From Candidatus Gastranaerophilales bacterium (GTDB lineage: Bacteria > Cyanobacteriota > Vampirovibrionia > Gastranaerophilales > Gastranaerophilaceae), in the NCBI GenBank assembly GCA_944326475.1, contig CALVEC010000009.1, positions 18,684 through 82,683 of the forward strand: a stretch of DNA of 64,000 nt, given 5' to 3'. The notes below the pieces were generated by a model. That model was given only the letters and a program-made list of their open reading frames with translations, ran no database searches and was not told the DNA's origin. The position numbers were made by a program, and so were the translations under genes. Each line of letters starts with the position of its first letter. Positions within the stretch are counted from its first letter, which is position 1. This document shows positions 34,720 to 45,243 of this stretch, one piece after another.

Positions 34720-35448
34720 TTAATAAGAGCTTATCGCTTTTTTGAAGTTTTCTATGTCTTCTGCCGTGTCAATACCTATGGGGGCGCATGTCGCAATTGC
34801 CGTTATAATTCTCATTCCTGATTGAAGCGCTCTTAACTGCTCAAGGCTTTCTGCTTTCTCAAGCATTGTCTGGGCGTGAGATGTCATTTTAAAAAGAGCT
34901 TCTCTTTTGTATCCGTATAATCCGATATGTCCGTAAAATACCGCTTCATCTTGATTTCTTTCAAACGGAATTTTTGAACGCGAGAAGTATAGAGCAAAAC
35001 CGTTATCGTCTGTTACGCATTTTACAAGGTTCGGATTTTCTGCTTCTTGCGGTGTTATTTTCCTGATTAAAGTGGAAATATCAGCTTTTTCGCTGTTTTT
35101 GAGTACGGAAATTGCGCTGTCTATACTTTCTGGAGTAATCATAGGTTCATCACCCTGAAGATTTATTATATATTCAAATTCTGCATATTTTTTTGCAACT
35201 TCCGCTATTCTGTCAGAGCCGCTTTTGTGTTCAACGGAAGTCATTTCAGCTTTTCCGCCGAAAGATTTTGCACAGTTGTAAATTGCTTCATGGTCTGTTG
35301 CAATAATAACTTCATCCGCCAGTTTTGCCGCTGAAGCTTTTTCGTATACCCATTGTATTATCGGTTTTCCGCCGACTTCAATAAGCGGTTTTGCGTGCAA
35401 TCTTGTTGAAGCATATCTTGATGGTATTATAATAGCTGTTTTACTCAT
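34720..35448 (-). CDS. kdsB: 3-deoxy-manno-octulosonate cytidylyltransferase
   Basis: Activates KDO as CMP-KDO for lipid A-core synthesis, so the cell probably has an outer membrane with LPS. IIPSRYASTRLHAKPL at the N-terminus, NLQGDEPMI, the FSRSKIPFERNQD block and GHIGLYGYKREAL. 242 aa. CGGAG site before the ATG. The other KDO genes (kdsA, kdtA) are not in the window. Confidence 0.96.
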   Translation of the reverse strand: MSKTAIIIPSRYASTRLHAKPLIEVGGKPIIQWVYEKASAAKLADEVIIATDHEAIYNCAKSFGGKAEMTSVEHKSGSDRIAEVAKKYAEFEYIINLQGDEPMITPESIDSAISVLKNSEKADISTLIRKITPQEAENPNLVKCVTDDNGFALYFSRSKIPFERNQDEAVFYGHIGLYGYKREALFKMTSHAQTMLEKAESLEQLRALQSGMRIITAIATCAPIGIDTAEDIENFKKAISSY

Positions 35449-35547
35449 AATTTTTTACTCCGTGTTTTTTTACCCATTATCTCAAAAAAAGACAGTATTA
35501 TCTACTAATTTTTTAACATGTTATAATTTTGTCAGGCGGGAAAAATA

Positions 35548-36633
35548 ATGACAATAATTTCAGACGACAATAATTTTTTTCAGGAAAAAGACACCCTAAA
35601 AACTCAGGAAAAAACCAGAGCAACTGAGGTAGTCGAGCCTGCTGTGTGTGACTTTGACAAGTCTTTTGAGTCTAATATCAGACCTAAAAAATTTGATGAG
35701 TATATCGGGCAAAGTGCTCTTAAAAATACGCTAAAAATTACGATAGAGGCAGCTAAAAAACGTAACCAGCCATTGGACCATCTGCTTTTTTACGGTCCGC
35801 CGGGGCTTGGGAAAACTACTCTTGCCAGTGTTATAGCTAATGAACTCGGGACGAAAATAAAAATCACCTCCGCTCCAGCACTCGAGAGACCGCGAGATAT
35901 AATAGGAATTTTGATGTCTTTAAAGGATGGTGAAATTCTTTTTATTGATGAAATTCACAGATTAAATAAAGTTGCGGAAGAAATACTTTATCCTGCGATG
36001 GAGGACTTTTTTCTCGATATGACGACCGGAAAGGCTCAGACTGTAAAAACATTAAGGGTGCCTTTGCCTAAGTTTACACTAATCGGAGCCACGACGAAAG
36101 CCGGAGCGCTTTCGGGTCCTTTGCGTGACAGATTCGGTATAATTCACAGGCTCCAGTTTTATACAAAAGATGAGCTTGCCCGGGTTATTGTCAGAACCGC
36201 AAAACTTTTAAATATCGATATAAAACCGGACGGTGCTCTGGCAATAGCGTCGCGTTCGAGAGGAACTCCGAGGATTGCGAACAGGCTGATTAAGAGAGTT
36301 TGCGATTATGCAATCGTTAAAAGCGATGGTGTTGTGGATGAAAAAACGGCGAATATTGCTCTCGATACGCTTCATATAGATAAATGCGGGCTTGATACAA
36401 CAGACAGGGCTTTAATGAGTCTTATTATAGAAAAATATGACGGCGGTCCGGTCGGAATAGAAACGCTTGCTGCAGCGCTCGGAGAAGATGTTAAAACAAT
36501 AGAAGATGTTTATGAACCGTATTTGCTGCAGGAGGGCTTTTTGCAAAGAACTCCGCGTGGCAGAAAGGTCTCTCCGGAAGGCTACAGACATCTCGGATAC
36601 AAAATGAATGTTGAACAAAAAAGTCTTTTTTAA
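35548..36633 (+). CDS. ruvB: Holliday junction branch-migration helicase RuvB
   Basis: 361 aa AAA+ motor: [11 protein letters not shown], Walker A GPPGLGKT (residues 83-90), Walker [10 protein letters not shown], sensor 1 GATTKAG, arginine finger region GPLRDRFG and C-terminal winged helix ([16 protein letters not shown]). The N-terminus is about 25 residues longer than usual. GGCGGG acts as ribosome site. Ends 4 bp inside the convergent CheW gene. ruvA and ruvC are not present here. Confidence 0.97.
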   Translation: MTIISDDNNFFQEKDTLKTQEKTRATEVVEPAVCDFDKSFESNIRPKKFDEYIGQSALKNTLKITIEAAKKRNQPLDHLLFYGPPGLGKTTLASVIANELGTKIKITSAPALERPRDIIGILMSLKDGEILFIDEIHRLNKVAEEILYPAMEDFFLDMTTGKAQTVKTLRVPLPKFTLIGATTKAGALSGPLRDRFGIIHRLQFYTKDELARVIVRTAKLLNIDIKPDGALAIASRSRGTPRIANRLIKRVCDYAIVKSDGVVDEKTANIALDTLHIDKCGLDTTDRALMSLIIEKYDGGPVGIETLAAALGEDVKTIEDVYEPYLLQEGFLQRTPRGRKVSPEGYRHLGYKMNVEQKSLF

Positions 36634-37661
36634 TTGCTGTCTTTACCTATAAATATTCTTTCATCGTTTAATAAACGCTGCATATCAAGAATATTGTAGA
36701 CTTTATTATCAATGTATATTTCTGATTTTATGAACATTTTGTTCAAATTCAGGTCATTTTGTGAATGGAATTTTTCAGGTGCAATATTGAGCAAATTGCC
36801 TATCTCATCCACAAGAAGTATGATTTTCATGTCGTTTGACGCTATAACAATCATTTTTTCTTCAACCGGTGTTTCTTTTGCTTCAATGCCTACAAAGTCT
36901 TTCAGGCTCAATACCGTATAAAAATCACCTTTTAAGTTTATTACTCCTTTTATATAAGACGGTACATACGGGATTTTTGTTATGGCAAAATTCTTGGTGC
37001 TTATTACTTCTTTTACCATTTCTGCATTCATGCAGTAAATATGTTTGTCCAGATTGAAGGTCAGGTATTTGTCTTTTGCAAGAAAAGTTTCCGATACATT
37101 CATAGCGGATTTTAGTGCGATATCGTTACTCCTTTTTTCAAGCACATGTTTTGCTTTTTCGTCATCCGGAAAAAGCTCTCTGTAGTTTATGTCATTTTCT
37201 TCTTCGTGAATATTTTTTACAAATTTTTCAAGCGTTATAATGTCTAAAATATTTATTATTGTGTCGCCTTCACGGCAGAAAGAATTAACCAGACTGTTAA
37301 AAGAGGTGTTTGCTATAGTCTGGATATTTTCAGGCAGTGCTGTATAAAAATCCGTGACTTTGTCCACTATTATTGCAATGAGAGATTCTTCCCCTTTTAT
37401 TATAATGATTTGATTATTCAGTTCAAATTTTTTTGTAGGGAAATTAAGAATTTTTCTGAGGTCGCAAACATTTATAATTATGTTGTTGTAATTCAATATC
37501 CCGGCAACAAATTTTGGAAGTTTTTGCGGGTAATTCAGTTGAGGAAGCATCAAAATTTCCATTACATTATCTGTTTTCAATGCATAAACTTTTTCGTCTA
37601 TACAAAAGCACAGGTACAAATTATTTTCTGTTTTTTGATTTAATAAGAGCTGTTCTGGCAT
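36630..37661 (-). CDS. chemotaxis protein with two CheW domains
   Basis: 343 aa. CheW domain 1 (about 13-150: [38 protein letters not shown]) and CheW domain 2 (about 205-340: [35 protein letters not shown]). CheW couples receptors to CheA. The double form is rarer and could bridge two arrays or recruit CheA in a ring. It is divergent from the receptor-cheA operon 131 bp away and closes the cluster. Confidence 0.92.
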   Translation of the reverse strand: MPEQLLLNQKTENNLYLCFCIDEKVYALKTDNVMEILMLPQLNYPQKLPKFVAGILNYNNIIINVCDLRKILNFPTKKFELNNQIIIIKGEESLIAIIVDKVTDFYTALPENIQTIANTSFNSLVNSFCREGDTIINILDIITLEKFVKNIHEEENDINYRELFPDDEKAKHVLEKRSNDIALKSAMNVSETFLAKDKYLTFNLDKHIYCMNAEMVKEVISTKNFAITKIPYVPSYIKGVINLKGDFYTVLSLKDFVGIEAKETPVEEKMIVIASNDMKIILLVDEIGNLLNIAPEKFHSQNDLNLNKMFIKSEIYIDNKVYNILDMQRLLNDERIFIGKDSN

Positions 37662-37792
37662 TTTTTCTCCGCATGGTTTTTCATTTTTTATACATATTAT
37701 AGCGTATTTTTCATAAAATTCGATTGGCTAAAAGCTTGAATTGTAATAAAATGATTATATTCATACGGATGGAAAATAACAAGGAGATTTTG

Positions 37793-38821
37793 ATGAATAA
37801 CGATTTTAGCTTTAAAAGAAAATCTGATTTGAAGTTTATTTTGGATATATTTTTACTTCTTGTATTTTTGTTGTACGTGATTATTGTTATTTCAAAAGAT
37901 GCAGTTAATACACGCAATATAATAAGCATTTGTCTGTTTTTCTTTGTATATCTTGCGCAGTATATAGTTACACGCCAGCTTTTAATGAAAGAACTTAAAA
38001 AAGTTGTGAAACAGAAAATAGGCGTGGCTCGTGAATCTGCTGACAAAATTTTTGGTCTTTCCGTTGAACAAAAAAATATTGCGGAAAACTATAAATATAT
38101 GGCAGAAAATACAAATGAGCTTATAAGCAAAATAAAAACTTTGAGCGATTCATTGAATAAAGCGGCACAGATGACTGCCGCAGAGTCGAAAAAAACTTTT
38201 TCAAGCGGTGAAAAATCAGGCACGGTAAAAGCTAATATTGAAAAAATGATAGTTTTAAAACAAAGAATCCAAATTATTGCAGAGCTTATTCTTGAGCTTA
38301 GTGAATATATTCAGCAGATAGGCTCTATTATCGGACTGGTGGAAGATATTGCAGAACAGACAAATATGCTTGCATTGAACGCGGCAGTTGAAGCAGCAAG
38401 AGCCGGTGAACACGGAAAAGGTTTTGCTGTTGTTGCCGGAGAAATCAGAAAGCTCGCTGATGAATCAAAACAGGCAACAACAAAAATTGCGTCCTTGATT
38501 AATGATATCCAGCACACCACAAACTCTACCGTTATGGCAACGGAAGAAGGCACCAAAGAAATTGAATCAGGTGTTAAGTTGGCGGGTACTATTGAAGAAA
38601 CGTATGTTGAACTTGGCAGTGCAATAAGAAAAATAGAAAGCTTCATTAATGAAACCATTCTCGAAACCTCAGAACAGTCAAAGCTTTCCTCGGAAGCGCT
38701 TGCTGAAATGCAAAAATTGACAACAAATCTTCATCGTTCCATTACTTCTATCGATGCAAGTATTGAAAATATAAAAAGTTTAAAAGATTTTTCAGAACAG
38801 GCTGCAAATCCTGAAGAATAA
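37793..38821 (+). CDS. methyl-accepting chemotaxis protein without periplasmic sensor domain
   Basis: 342 aa. Two transmembrane helices (about 15-33 and 40-60) joined by a short turn, so there is no extracytoplasmic ligand domain. A helical region and the conserved signalling tip ([40 protein letters not shown], about residues 180-220) follow. The ATG at 37793 with AAGGAG is chosen over longer in-frame starts. It is followed at 8 bp by cheA. Confidence 0.93.
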   Translation: MNNDFSFKRKSDLKFILDIFLLLVFLLYVIIVISKDAVNTRNIISICLFFFVYLAQYIVTRQLLMKELKKVVKQKIGVARESADKIFGLSVEQKNIAENYKYMAENTNELISKIKTLSDSLNKAAQMTAAESKKTFSSGEKSGTVKANIEKMIVLKQRIQIIAELILELSEYIQQIGSIIGLVEDIAEQTNMLALNAAVEAARAGEHGKGFAVVAGEIRKLADESKQATTKIASLINDIQHTTNSTVMATEEGTKEIESGVKLAGTIEETYVELGSAIRKIESFINETILETSEQSKLSSEALAEMQKLTTNLHRSITSIDASIENIKSLKDFSEQAANPEE

Positions 38822-38829
38822 GGTGAAAT

Positions 38830-41800
38830 ATGGATTTTTCTCCGGAAGAATTTGATGAAATACTGAATATATTTAGAGAAGAAACTGATGAGATAATTGA
38901 TAAACTCAATAATAATCTGCTCAGACTTGAAAATACGCCTAAAGACAAAGAAATTCTTGTTTATATGTTTCGCGACGCCCATTCTCTAAAAGGTGCCGCC
39001 AGAATGATAGGTTTTAATAATATTCAGCGTCTTGCACATAAAATAGAAGATGTCCTGGGGCTTGCCAAAGAAAATAAGATTAGTATAAACCATACTATTT
39101 CTGATATTTTATATAAATCGTTGGATTTTTTGTCTGATATTATACAAAAGTCCATAAGCATAAAAAAAGAGTACTATACGGACGATATTCAAAAATATAT
39201 TGACGATATAGACGAGACTATTAATTCAAATGAGGCAGAGGATGACCTTAAACAAAACAGCGGAATAAAAGAGCAGGATGAGAATTTTAATGCAGACCTG
39301 TTTAAGAAAGAAACCGCAAATATTGATGCATTGATTATTGAATCACTTTTGATTATGTCAAAAATGGAGATGGATGATGATATAAAGTATCTTGATACAT
39401 TTTTGGACACAATACAAAAGCTCATTGATATATTCAAAGACCTGCCGTTTTATGAAATAAAAAGTCTGCTTGACGATATAAAAACAAAACTTGAATTTGT
39501 TTCCCGTAGTTCAAATATTATTACCGGAGAGGAACAAATTGAATTGCACAAAAAGCTTGATGACATAGCAAACTTTTTGTCTGAAATTTATAAACAATAT
39601 GAAATACCGTTAGTTGATTATAAAACCCTTGTAAAAAACAAATTGACGACTCCTGTTTCGGATTATAAACACACGGAAGAAAATAAAGAGAGTGACAGGG
39701 TTGTTGTTTCAAAACTTGAAACAATAAAGTCGGAATTAAACAAAATGGAACATGACCTGTCCCAGATTCCTGTTATAAATGAAATGCTGGAGTATCTGAT
39801 TTCTTTGAATATAAATCAGGAATCAAACCAGATTTTTGAAAAGATTATTGAAGTTTTGGGGCTTATCAAAAAGAGTAATACCCTTCCTGAGAAAGAAGTT
39901 ATAACTATTTTGAAGCAGAGTGTTTACTCATCTGAAAAGATGCTTGTAAATCACAATAAAGAAGAAAAAGAAGATGTTACGCTTATTATCCAGCGTCTTG
40001 ATATAATCCGTCAGATGCTTGATTTGACGGCTTCTGTTAATCCGCTTGCAAATTTAACCGAGAATATAAAAGAATCCGGCATTGCTCTGCAAAAACCCAC
40101 TGACTTTTTTAACTCTTTTGAAGCTACTTCAATTAAAACTCTCAGGGTTGATTCAAAAAAGCTGGATAAACTGGTAAATCAGACCGGTGAACTTATTATC
40201 AGCCGCATTAAACACAAAAAACATCTTTCCGAGCTTGACAGTATTCTTGAAGAAATAAGCGAGTGGAAAAATTTTAATCACAAATCCCAGAGTTTTATCA
40301 AATATTATGACAAAAAACTCCTGAATGCTATTAATATCGGTGATTTAAACAGCCTTTCCGTTTTTAGCAAACAGATTTATTCGTTATTTCAAGAAAATTC
40401 GGCACGTATTGTTAAGCTGAATAATCATATACTTAATTTGCAAAAATCTATTGATGAAGACGATACAAAACTGAATCTGATAGTCAATCAACTGGAAGGT
40501 ATGGTTAAAAATATACGCGTATTGCCGCTTGCCACGATATTTCACATGTTTCCGCGTATGATTCGCGATATTTCAAACGACACAGGGAAACAGATAGAAC
40601 TTCTTGTATCCGGCAGTGAAACCAGTGCTGACAAAAAGATAATCGAAGAAATAAAATCTCCGCTTATACACATAATAAGAAATTCTATTGACCATGGAAT
40701 AGAATCTCCGGATGAGCGTGTTGCACAGGGAAAATCGCCTGTAGGAAAAATTCACCTGCATGCAAAAAATCTCGAAAACAAAATAGTTATAGAGATTACA
40801 GATGATGGCAGAGGTATTGATCTTGAAAAAATTAAACAAAGAGCAATAGACAAAAAACTCATCACGCCTAAAGAATGCGCTTATCTGACAGACGAGCAGG
40901 TAATGAATATGATATTCTGGTCAGGATTTTCTACCGGAGATACGGTTACGGAAATTTCAGGACGCGGTGTCGGGCTTGATATTGTACAAACGAAGATTGC
41001 CCAGCTAAACGGAAAAGTCAAAGTTTTTTCGCTTGTCGGGCGCGGTACAAAAATCAGCATAGAGCTTCCGGTTTCAATGTCGACTTTAAAGGCATTTATT
41101 GTTGAATCCTCCAATCAACTTTTTGCGTTGCCTATGACTGCAATAAAGACTGTTATGTGGGTAAATAATGAGGACATATATTCAAGAAATGATATAAAAT
41201 CCATACTTATTGAAGGAAATTCGACTCCTGTTTATTATTTGTCGGAGCTTCTGGAACTTCCGCTGCCTGAAAAAATATCCAGCGCAAAACTTACTCTTGT
41301 TGTTATAGAGATAGAAAACAGTTATATGGGATTGATTGTTGATTCAATACTCGGAGACCAGGAGATTTTGCACAAAAAACTTTCCGCACCTATTATTAAA
41401 TTGAAAAATATTTCAGGTATAACAACACTTGTCACGGGAAAGGTCTGTCTTATTCTTAACCTTCCGGAATTGTACAAAAATACTTATATCGGAAAAGATA
41501 AAGCACTTGAAAACATCAAAAACAGACTTATCAGAAAAGATAACAAAGACTATCGCATACTGATAGTTGATGATTCAATAACAACAAGAGCGTTAATGAA
41601 AAGTATTTTTAACTCACGCGGTTACAGCTACGAGATGGTAAAAAATCCCAAAGAAGCCTTTGATTTGTTAAGCGAGATGAAATTTGATATTATAATTTCA
41701 GACCTTGAAATGCCTGAAATGAACGGTATAGAATTTGTAAATCTTTTGAAAAGTAATGAAAAATTCTCTAAAATACCGGTTATCATACTTTCGTCTTACG

Positions 41801-41907
41801 AATCAGAAAAACTTGATGCAATCGGTGCCCGTGCCGATGCATTTATTACAAAATCCGAGTTTAATCAGGACTACTTATTGCAAATTATTAGAAACTTCCT
41901 TGAATGA
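38830..41907 (+). CDS. cheA: hybrid chemotaxis histidine kinase CheA with C-terminal receiver
   Basis: 1025 aa. HPt domain at 1-115 with phospho-His H51 (AHSLKGAARMIGF). A long helical middle (130-440) has no recognised HPt copies. P3 dimerisation, the ATPase (IIRNSIDHGIESPDERVAQGK, DDGRGID, GRGVGLDIV) and a CheW-like P5 domain (about 740-870) follow. A receiver domain (about 893-1025) has VDDS, phospho-acceptor Asp in ISDLEMPEMNG and SSYES. The fused receiver may act as sink or replace CheY. No separate cheY, cheB or cheR lies in the window. Confidence 0.95.
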   Translation: MDFSPEEFDEILNIFREETDEIIDKLNNNLLRLENTPKDKEILVYMFRDAHSLKGAARMIGFNNIQRLAHKIEDVLGLAKENKISINHTISDILYKSLDFLSDIIQKSISIKKEYYTDDIQKYIDDIDETINSNEAEDDLKQNSGIKEQDENFNADLFKKETANIDALIIESLLIMSKMEMDDDIKYLDTFLDTIQKLIDIFKDLPFYEIKSLLDDIKTKLEFVSRSSNIITGEEQIELHKKLDDIANFLSEIYKQYEIPLVDYKTLVKNKLTTPVSDYKHTEENKESDRVVVSKLETIKSELNKMEHDLSQIPVINEMLEYLISLNINQESNQIFEKIIEVLGLIKKSNTLPEKEVITILKQSVYSSEKMLVNHNKEEKEDVTLIIQRLDIIRQMLDLTASVNPLANLTENIKESGIALQKPTDFFNSFEATSIKTLRVDSKKLDKLVNQTGELIISRIKHKKHLSELDSILEEISEWKNFNHKSQSFIKYYDKKLLNAINIGDLNSLSVFSKQIYSLFQENSARIVKLNNHILNLQKSIDEDDTKLNLIVNQLEGMVKNIRVLPLATIFHMFPRMIRDISNDTGKQIELLVSGSETSADKKIIEEIKSPLIHIIRNSIDHGIESPDERVAQGKSPVGKIHLHAKNLENKIVIEITDDGRGIDLEKIKQRAIDKKLITPKECAYLTDEQVMNMIFWSGFSTGDTVTEISGRGVGLDIVQTKIAQLNGKVKVFSLVGRGTKISIELPVSMSTLKAFIVESSNQLFALPMTAIKTVMWVNNEDIYSRNDIKSILIEGNSTPVYYLSELLELPLPEKISSAKLTLVVIEIENSYMGLIVDSILGDQEILHKKLSAPIIKLKNISGITTLVTGKVCLILNLPELYKNTYIGKDKALENIKNRLIRKDNKDYRILIVDDSITTRALMKSIFNSRGYSYEMVKNPKEAFDLLSEMKFDIIISDLEMPEMNGIEFVNLLKSNEKFSKIPVIILSSYESEKLDAIGARADAFITKSEFNQDYLLQIIRNFLE

Positions 41908-42467
41908 TAGAAAATATTCTTGAAAAATATGATATAAATATCGATCATGCATTGCAGGTGAAAAGTTATGCAATGATGATTTTCGACGCAATTAACACAA
42001 TTACAAATGAATTTTCAGAATCAGACAGAAATTATCTGAAGTCTGCCGCATTGCTTCATGATATCGGTTACAGTATAGACAAAAAGTCTCACCACAAGCA
42101 TTCTCTTTCCGTTATAAAAAATCTTGATACGGAGGAATACAGCACTTACGAAAAACTGATTATCGGAAATATTGCGAGATACCATCGCTGTGCACTGCCA
42201 AATCCCGAAAAGCATGAAGATTTTGCGGCACTTAATGAATCGGACAGAATAAAAGTATCGAAACTTGCAGCAATGTTAAAAATTGCAGACGGGCTTGATA
42301 AACCGCATAAAAACCTTATAACGGGCATATCTGCGGAATTAGATGATTTGAGTATTGTGTTTCATTTAAAGACTATGGGATTTGTGCCAAAAGTCGAGAT
42401 GGCTGTTGAAAAATCAGATTTAATGCAACAAATTTATAACAGAGATGTAAAATTTAGTTGTGAATAA
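41904..42467 (+). CDS. HD-domain phosphohydrolase, 187 aa
   Basis: Overlaps cheA by 4 bp (ATGA). Contains LLHDIGYSIDKKSHHKHS (HD pair near residue 52) and NIARYHRC, the layout of the C-terminal HD domain of Ppx/GppA exopolyphosphatases and related nucleotide hydrolases. No actin-like N-terminal domain. Substrate unknown. Its coupling to cheA suggests a signalling link. Confidence 0.85.
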   Translation: MIENILEKYDINIDHALQVKSYAMMIFDAINTITNEFSESDRNYLKSAALLHDIGYSIDKKSHHKHSLSVIKNLDTEEYSTYEKLIIGNIARYHRCALPNPEKHEDFAALNESDRIKVSKLAAMLKIADGLDKPHKNLITGISAELDDLSIVFHLKTMGFVPKVEMAVEKSDLMQQIYNRDVKFSCE

Positions 42468-42524
42468 AATTTACGTGTTAAAATATTGCTTGAACAAATA
42501 AATTAGTATGGAAAGAGGAAAAAC

Positions 42525-42767
42525 ATGGCTACAGAACCAAAATTAATTGCAACTATCCCGAGAAGCGCAACAGAACAGCTTCAAATTTCAATAAATGAAT
42601 ACAAAGGCAAATGTTATCTTGATTTAAGAATTTTTTACACAACAGATGACGGAATGAACTGGCTTCCGACGAAAAAGGGAGTTACTGTTGCTCCTGATAA
42701 TCTTGAACTTTTGAGAGATGCTGTTGATGAGGCAATGAAAGAATTAATGACAGTTGAAGAAGAATAG
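42525..42767 (+). CDS. PC4/YdbC-like single-stranded nucleic acid-binding protein, 80 aa
   Basis: AGAGGAAAAAC precedes the ATG. Resembles the PC4 / transcriptional coactivator p15 domain: LQISINEYKGKCYLDLRIFYTTDDGMNW, PTKKGVTVAPDNLELLRDAV. Such proteins bind ssDNA as dimers. Ends just before the priA start region and may be co-transcribed with it, which fits a link to replication restart. Confidence 0.88.
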   Translation: MATEPKLIATIPRSATEQLQISINEYKGKCYLDLRIFYTTDDGMNWLPTKKGVTVAPDNLELLRDAVDEAMKELMTVEEE

Positions 42768-42804
42768 TACATTAGATAAAAATGAAAATATTCAGGAATT
42801 GGGC

Positions 42805-45219
42805 ATGTTTCATAAATATGCCCAAATTCTTACTTGCATAAGCGGAATAGGCGTGAAAACTTTCAGCTATGAAATACCTGAAATTTTAAAAGATGTTATA
42901 AAAATCGGGCAGCCCGTTCTTGTTCCGTTCGGGCGAATGGGGCTTATAAATGCTTTTGTTACAGGATTTTCAAACTATCTTCCGGAGGAAATCAAAGCAA
43001 AGCCTGTTGCTGAAATTTTGGATGAAAAACCGCTTTTCGATTTAAAATATCTGCAATTTCTCGAATGGGTTTCGTCGTATTATCTTGCTGATATCCAGAG
43101 CGTTCTTGAGTGTGCAATTCCGATGAAGTTTTTAAAACAGTCAAAGAGACTTGTTCAAAAAGTCGGAAATGTTAATCCCGAAAATGATATAGAAGCCGGG
43201 ATTCTAAGCAATATCGGCAATACCTCCGTTCCTGTATCTGTTTTATTAAAGCGCACAAAACTTCCTTCTTCAAAATTTTATACGGTGTTACGCAAGCTGA
43301 AAAATCGTGGCGCTGTTGATGTTCAAAATATTCTCGATGAGTCGTCGCAAAAACAACAGATTGAAAAATTTATAAAATTTAAAACTAAAGACGGTGCTGC
43401 CGCAAGACAGCTTGAAATACTTAACAGTCTTGAAAAGGCGGGAGAAGTCAGGCTTATTGACTTTGAAAAAGAAGTAAAAACGACCAGAGCAACCATAAAA
43501 AAGCTTGCAGAAGCAGGATTTGCGGAAATAATCGAGCGGGACGTATACAGAAACCCGCTGGATATTTTTAAAACCGCCTCACCGGAACCTTTTCCCGAAC
43601 TTTCTGATGAACAAAAGCAGGCATACGAAAAAATTGTAGAGAAATTGGGCACATCCGAAACATTGCTTTTGCATGGAGTTACTTCTTCCGGTAAGACGGA
43701 GGTTTATTTTAATGTTATTAAAAAAGTTATAGAGGCAGGCAAAAATGTTTTATTTCTTGCGCCTGAAATTGCACTTGCTTCTATGCTGACAAAAAGGATT
43801 GCGAAAAGATTCGGCACGGAAAAAGTTGCAATCTGGCATTCTAATATTTCAGACGGTGAAAAATATGATGTATGGAATAAAATACAAAACAATGAAATCC
43901 GGATATTGGCGGGTGCTCGCTCGGCTGTGTTTGCACCATTAAAAAATATCGGCGCAATAATAATCGATGAAGAACATGAGAGTTCTTATAAACAAACAAC
44001 CCCGTCTCCCCGGTATAATGCAAAGGATGTTGCACAAAAACTTGCGCAGTTGAATGAATGTCCGATTATTCTCGGCAGTGCAACGCCGGATGTGAGTGTT
44101 TATTACCGTGCGAAAAATACCGGAAATTTAGTAGAAATGAAAAACAGGTACAATAACTACGAACTTGCAAATGTCCATGTTATTGATATGCGCGAAGAAG
44201 CTTACAGAAAAAATCATGGTATTTTTTCAAGACCGCTCGTTACTGCAATTGAAGAAAATTTGAAAGCAAAAAAACAAACTTTACTTTTGATGAACAGACG
44301 CGGATTTTCAAAATATACACAATGTCTGGCTTGCGGAGAGGTAATTCAGTGCAGCAAATGCGCAATACCTCTTGTTTTCCATTCCCAAACACAAACGCTT
44401 AAATGTCACTATTGTAATGAAGAAATTGCAATGCCGCAGGTTTGTCCTAAATGCGGAAGCGACGCACTTAGAAATTGCGGAACGGGTGTTCAAAAAGTTG
44501 AAATAATCGCGCAAAAACTTTTCCCTGATGCAAAAATAGAGCGTCTGGACAGCGATTCTCTCGCAAAAAAGAACAGACACATAGAAATACTAAACGATTT
44601 TTCAAACGGAAATATTGATATTTTAATCGGCACTCAAATGATAGCCAAAGGTCTTGACAACCCTAATGTTACTCTTGTCGGGGTTATAAATGCCGACGGC
44701 AGTTTTAATATTCCTGATTTTCGTTCTTGTGAAAGGGGATTCCAGCTTTTGACACAGGTTGCAGGGCGTGCAGGACGCTCAGAGCTTAAAGGCAGCGTTT
44801 ATTTCCAGACTTTTAATCCTGAATTTTTTGCGCTTGAAACGGCAAAGGAACAGGATTACATCAGTTTTTATAAAACGGAAATAGAAGCCAGAGAGATGTT
44901 TGATTATCCGCCTTTCAGTAAAATAATAAGAGTTGTGCTCTCATCGGAGAATCAGTACAGAGCTGAAAGAAGTGCGGAAGAAATAGCTATGCGTTTAAGA
45001 GATGTAATAAGCAACAGAAACTGGACAGAGCCGATAGCTGTTCTTGGCGCAGGTCAGTGTGTTCTTGAACGCATACAGAACAATTACAGATACCAGATTA
45101 TAATAAAAAATAAACTCGAAGATCGCGGACACAGATTCATCGCAGGTTTTTTACAGTCAATAAAACTTCCGCCGGACATAAAAATGGTGGTTGATGTTGA
45201 CCCGTTGGATATATTGTAG
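42805..45219 (+). CDS. priA: primosomal replication restart helicase PriA
   Basis: Reloads the replicative helicase at stalled forks. From the ATG at 42805 the product is 804 aa. Helicase domain with Walker A GVTSSGKTEVY and IIDEEHESSYK. A zinc-binding cysteine cluster (CLACGEVIQCSKC, CHYC, CPKCG) sits between helicase lobes. GTQMIAKGLDNPNV and VAGRAGR follow. A TTG at 42754 would add 17 residues and overlap the PC4-like gene. The ATG with AGGAA fits the family N-terminus better. Confidence 0.95.
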   Translation: MFHKYAQILTCISGIGVKTFSYEIPEILKDVIKIGQPVLVPFGRMGLINAFVTGFSNYLPEEIKAKPVAEILDEKPLFDLKYLQFLEWVSSYYLADIQSVLECAIPMKFLKQSKRLVQKVGNVNPENDIEAGILSNIGNTSVPVSVLLKRTKLPSSKFYTVLRKLKNRGAVDVQNILDESSQKQQIEKFIKFKTKDGAAARQLEILNSLEKAGEVRLIDFEKEVKTTRATIKKLAEAGFAEIIERDVYRNPLDIFKTASPEPFPELSDEQKQAYEKIVEKLGTSETLLLHGVTSSGKTEVYFNVIKKVIEAGKNVLFLAPEIALASMLTKRIAKRFGTEKVAIWHSNISDGEKYDVWNKIQNNEIRILAGARSAVFAPLKNIGAIIIDEEHESSYKQTTPSPRYNAKDVAQKLAQLNECPIILGSATPDVSVYYRAKNTGNLVEMKNRYNNYELANVHVIDMREEAYRKNHGIFSRPLVTAIEENLKAKKQTLLLMNRRGFSKYTQCLACGEVIQCSKCAIPLVFHSQTQTLKCHYCNEEIAMPQVCPKCGSDALRNCGTGVQKVEIIAQKLFPDAKIERLDSDSLAKKNRHIEILNDFSNGNIDILIGTQMIAKGLDNPNVTLVGVINADGSFNIPDFRSCERGFQLLTQVAGRAGRSELKGSVYFQTFNPEFFALETAKEQDYISFYKTEIEAREMFDYPPFSKIIRVVLSSENQYRAERSAEEIAMRLRDVISNRNWTEPIAVLGAGQCVLERIQNNYRYQIIIKNKLEDRGHRFIAGFLQSIKLPPDIKMVVDVDPLDIL

Positions 45220-45231
45220 GTCTTTTGGTGC

Positions 45232-45237
45232 TAAAAT
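45232..45237 (+). promoter_or_regulatory. -10 box (TAAAAT) abutting mfd
   Basis: TAAAAT with 6 bp to the mfd ATG and no Shine-Dalgarno. The -35 is weak (TTGGAT at 45205, spacer too long). Confidence 0.35.
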
Positions 45238-45243
45238 AACTAC

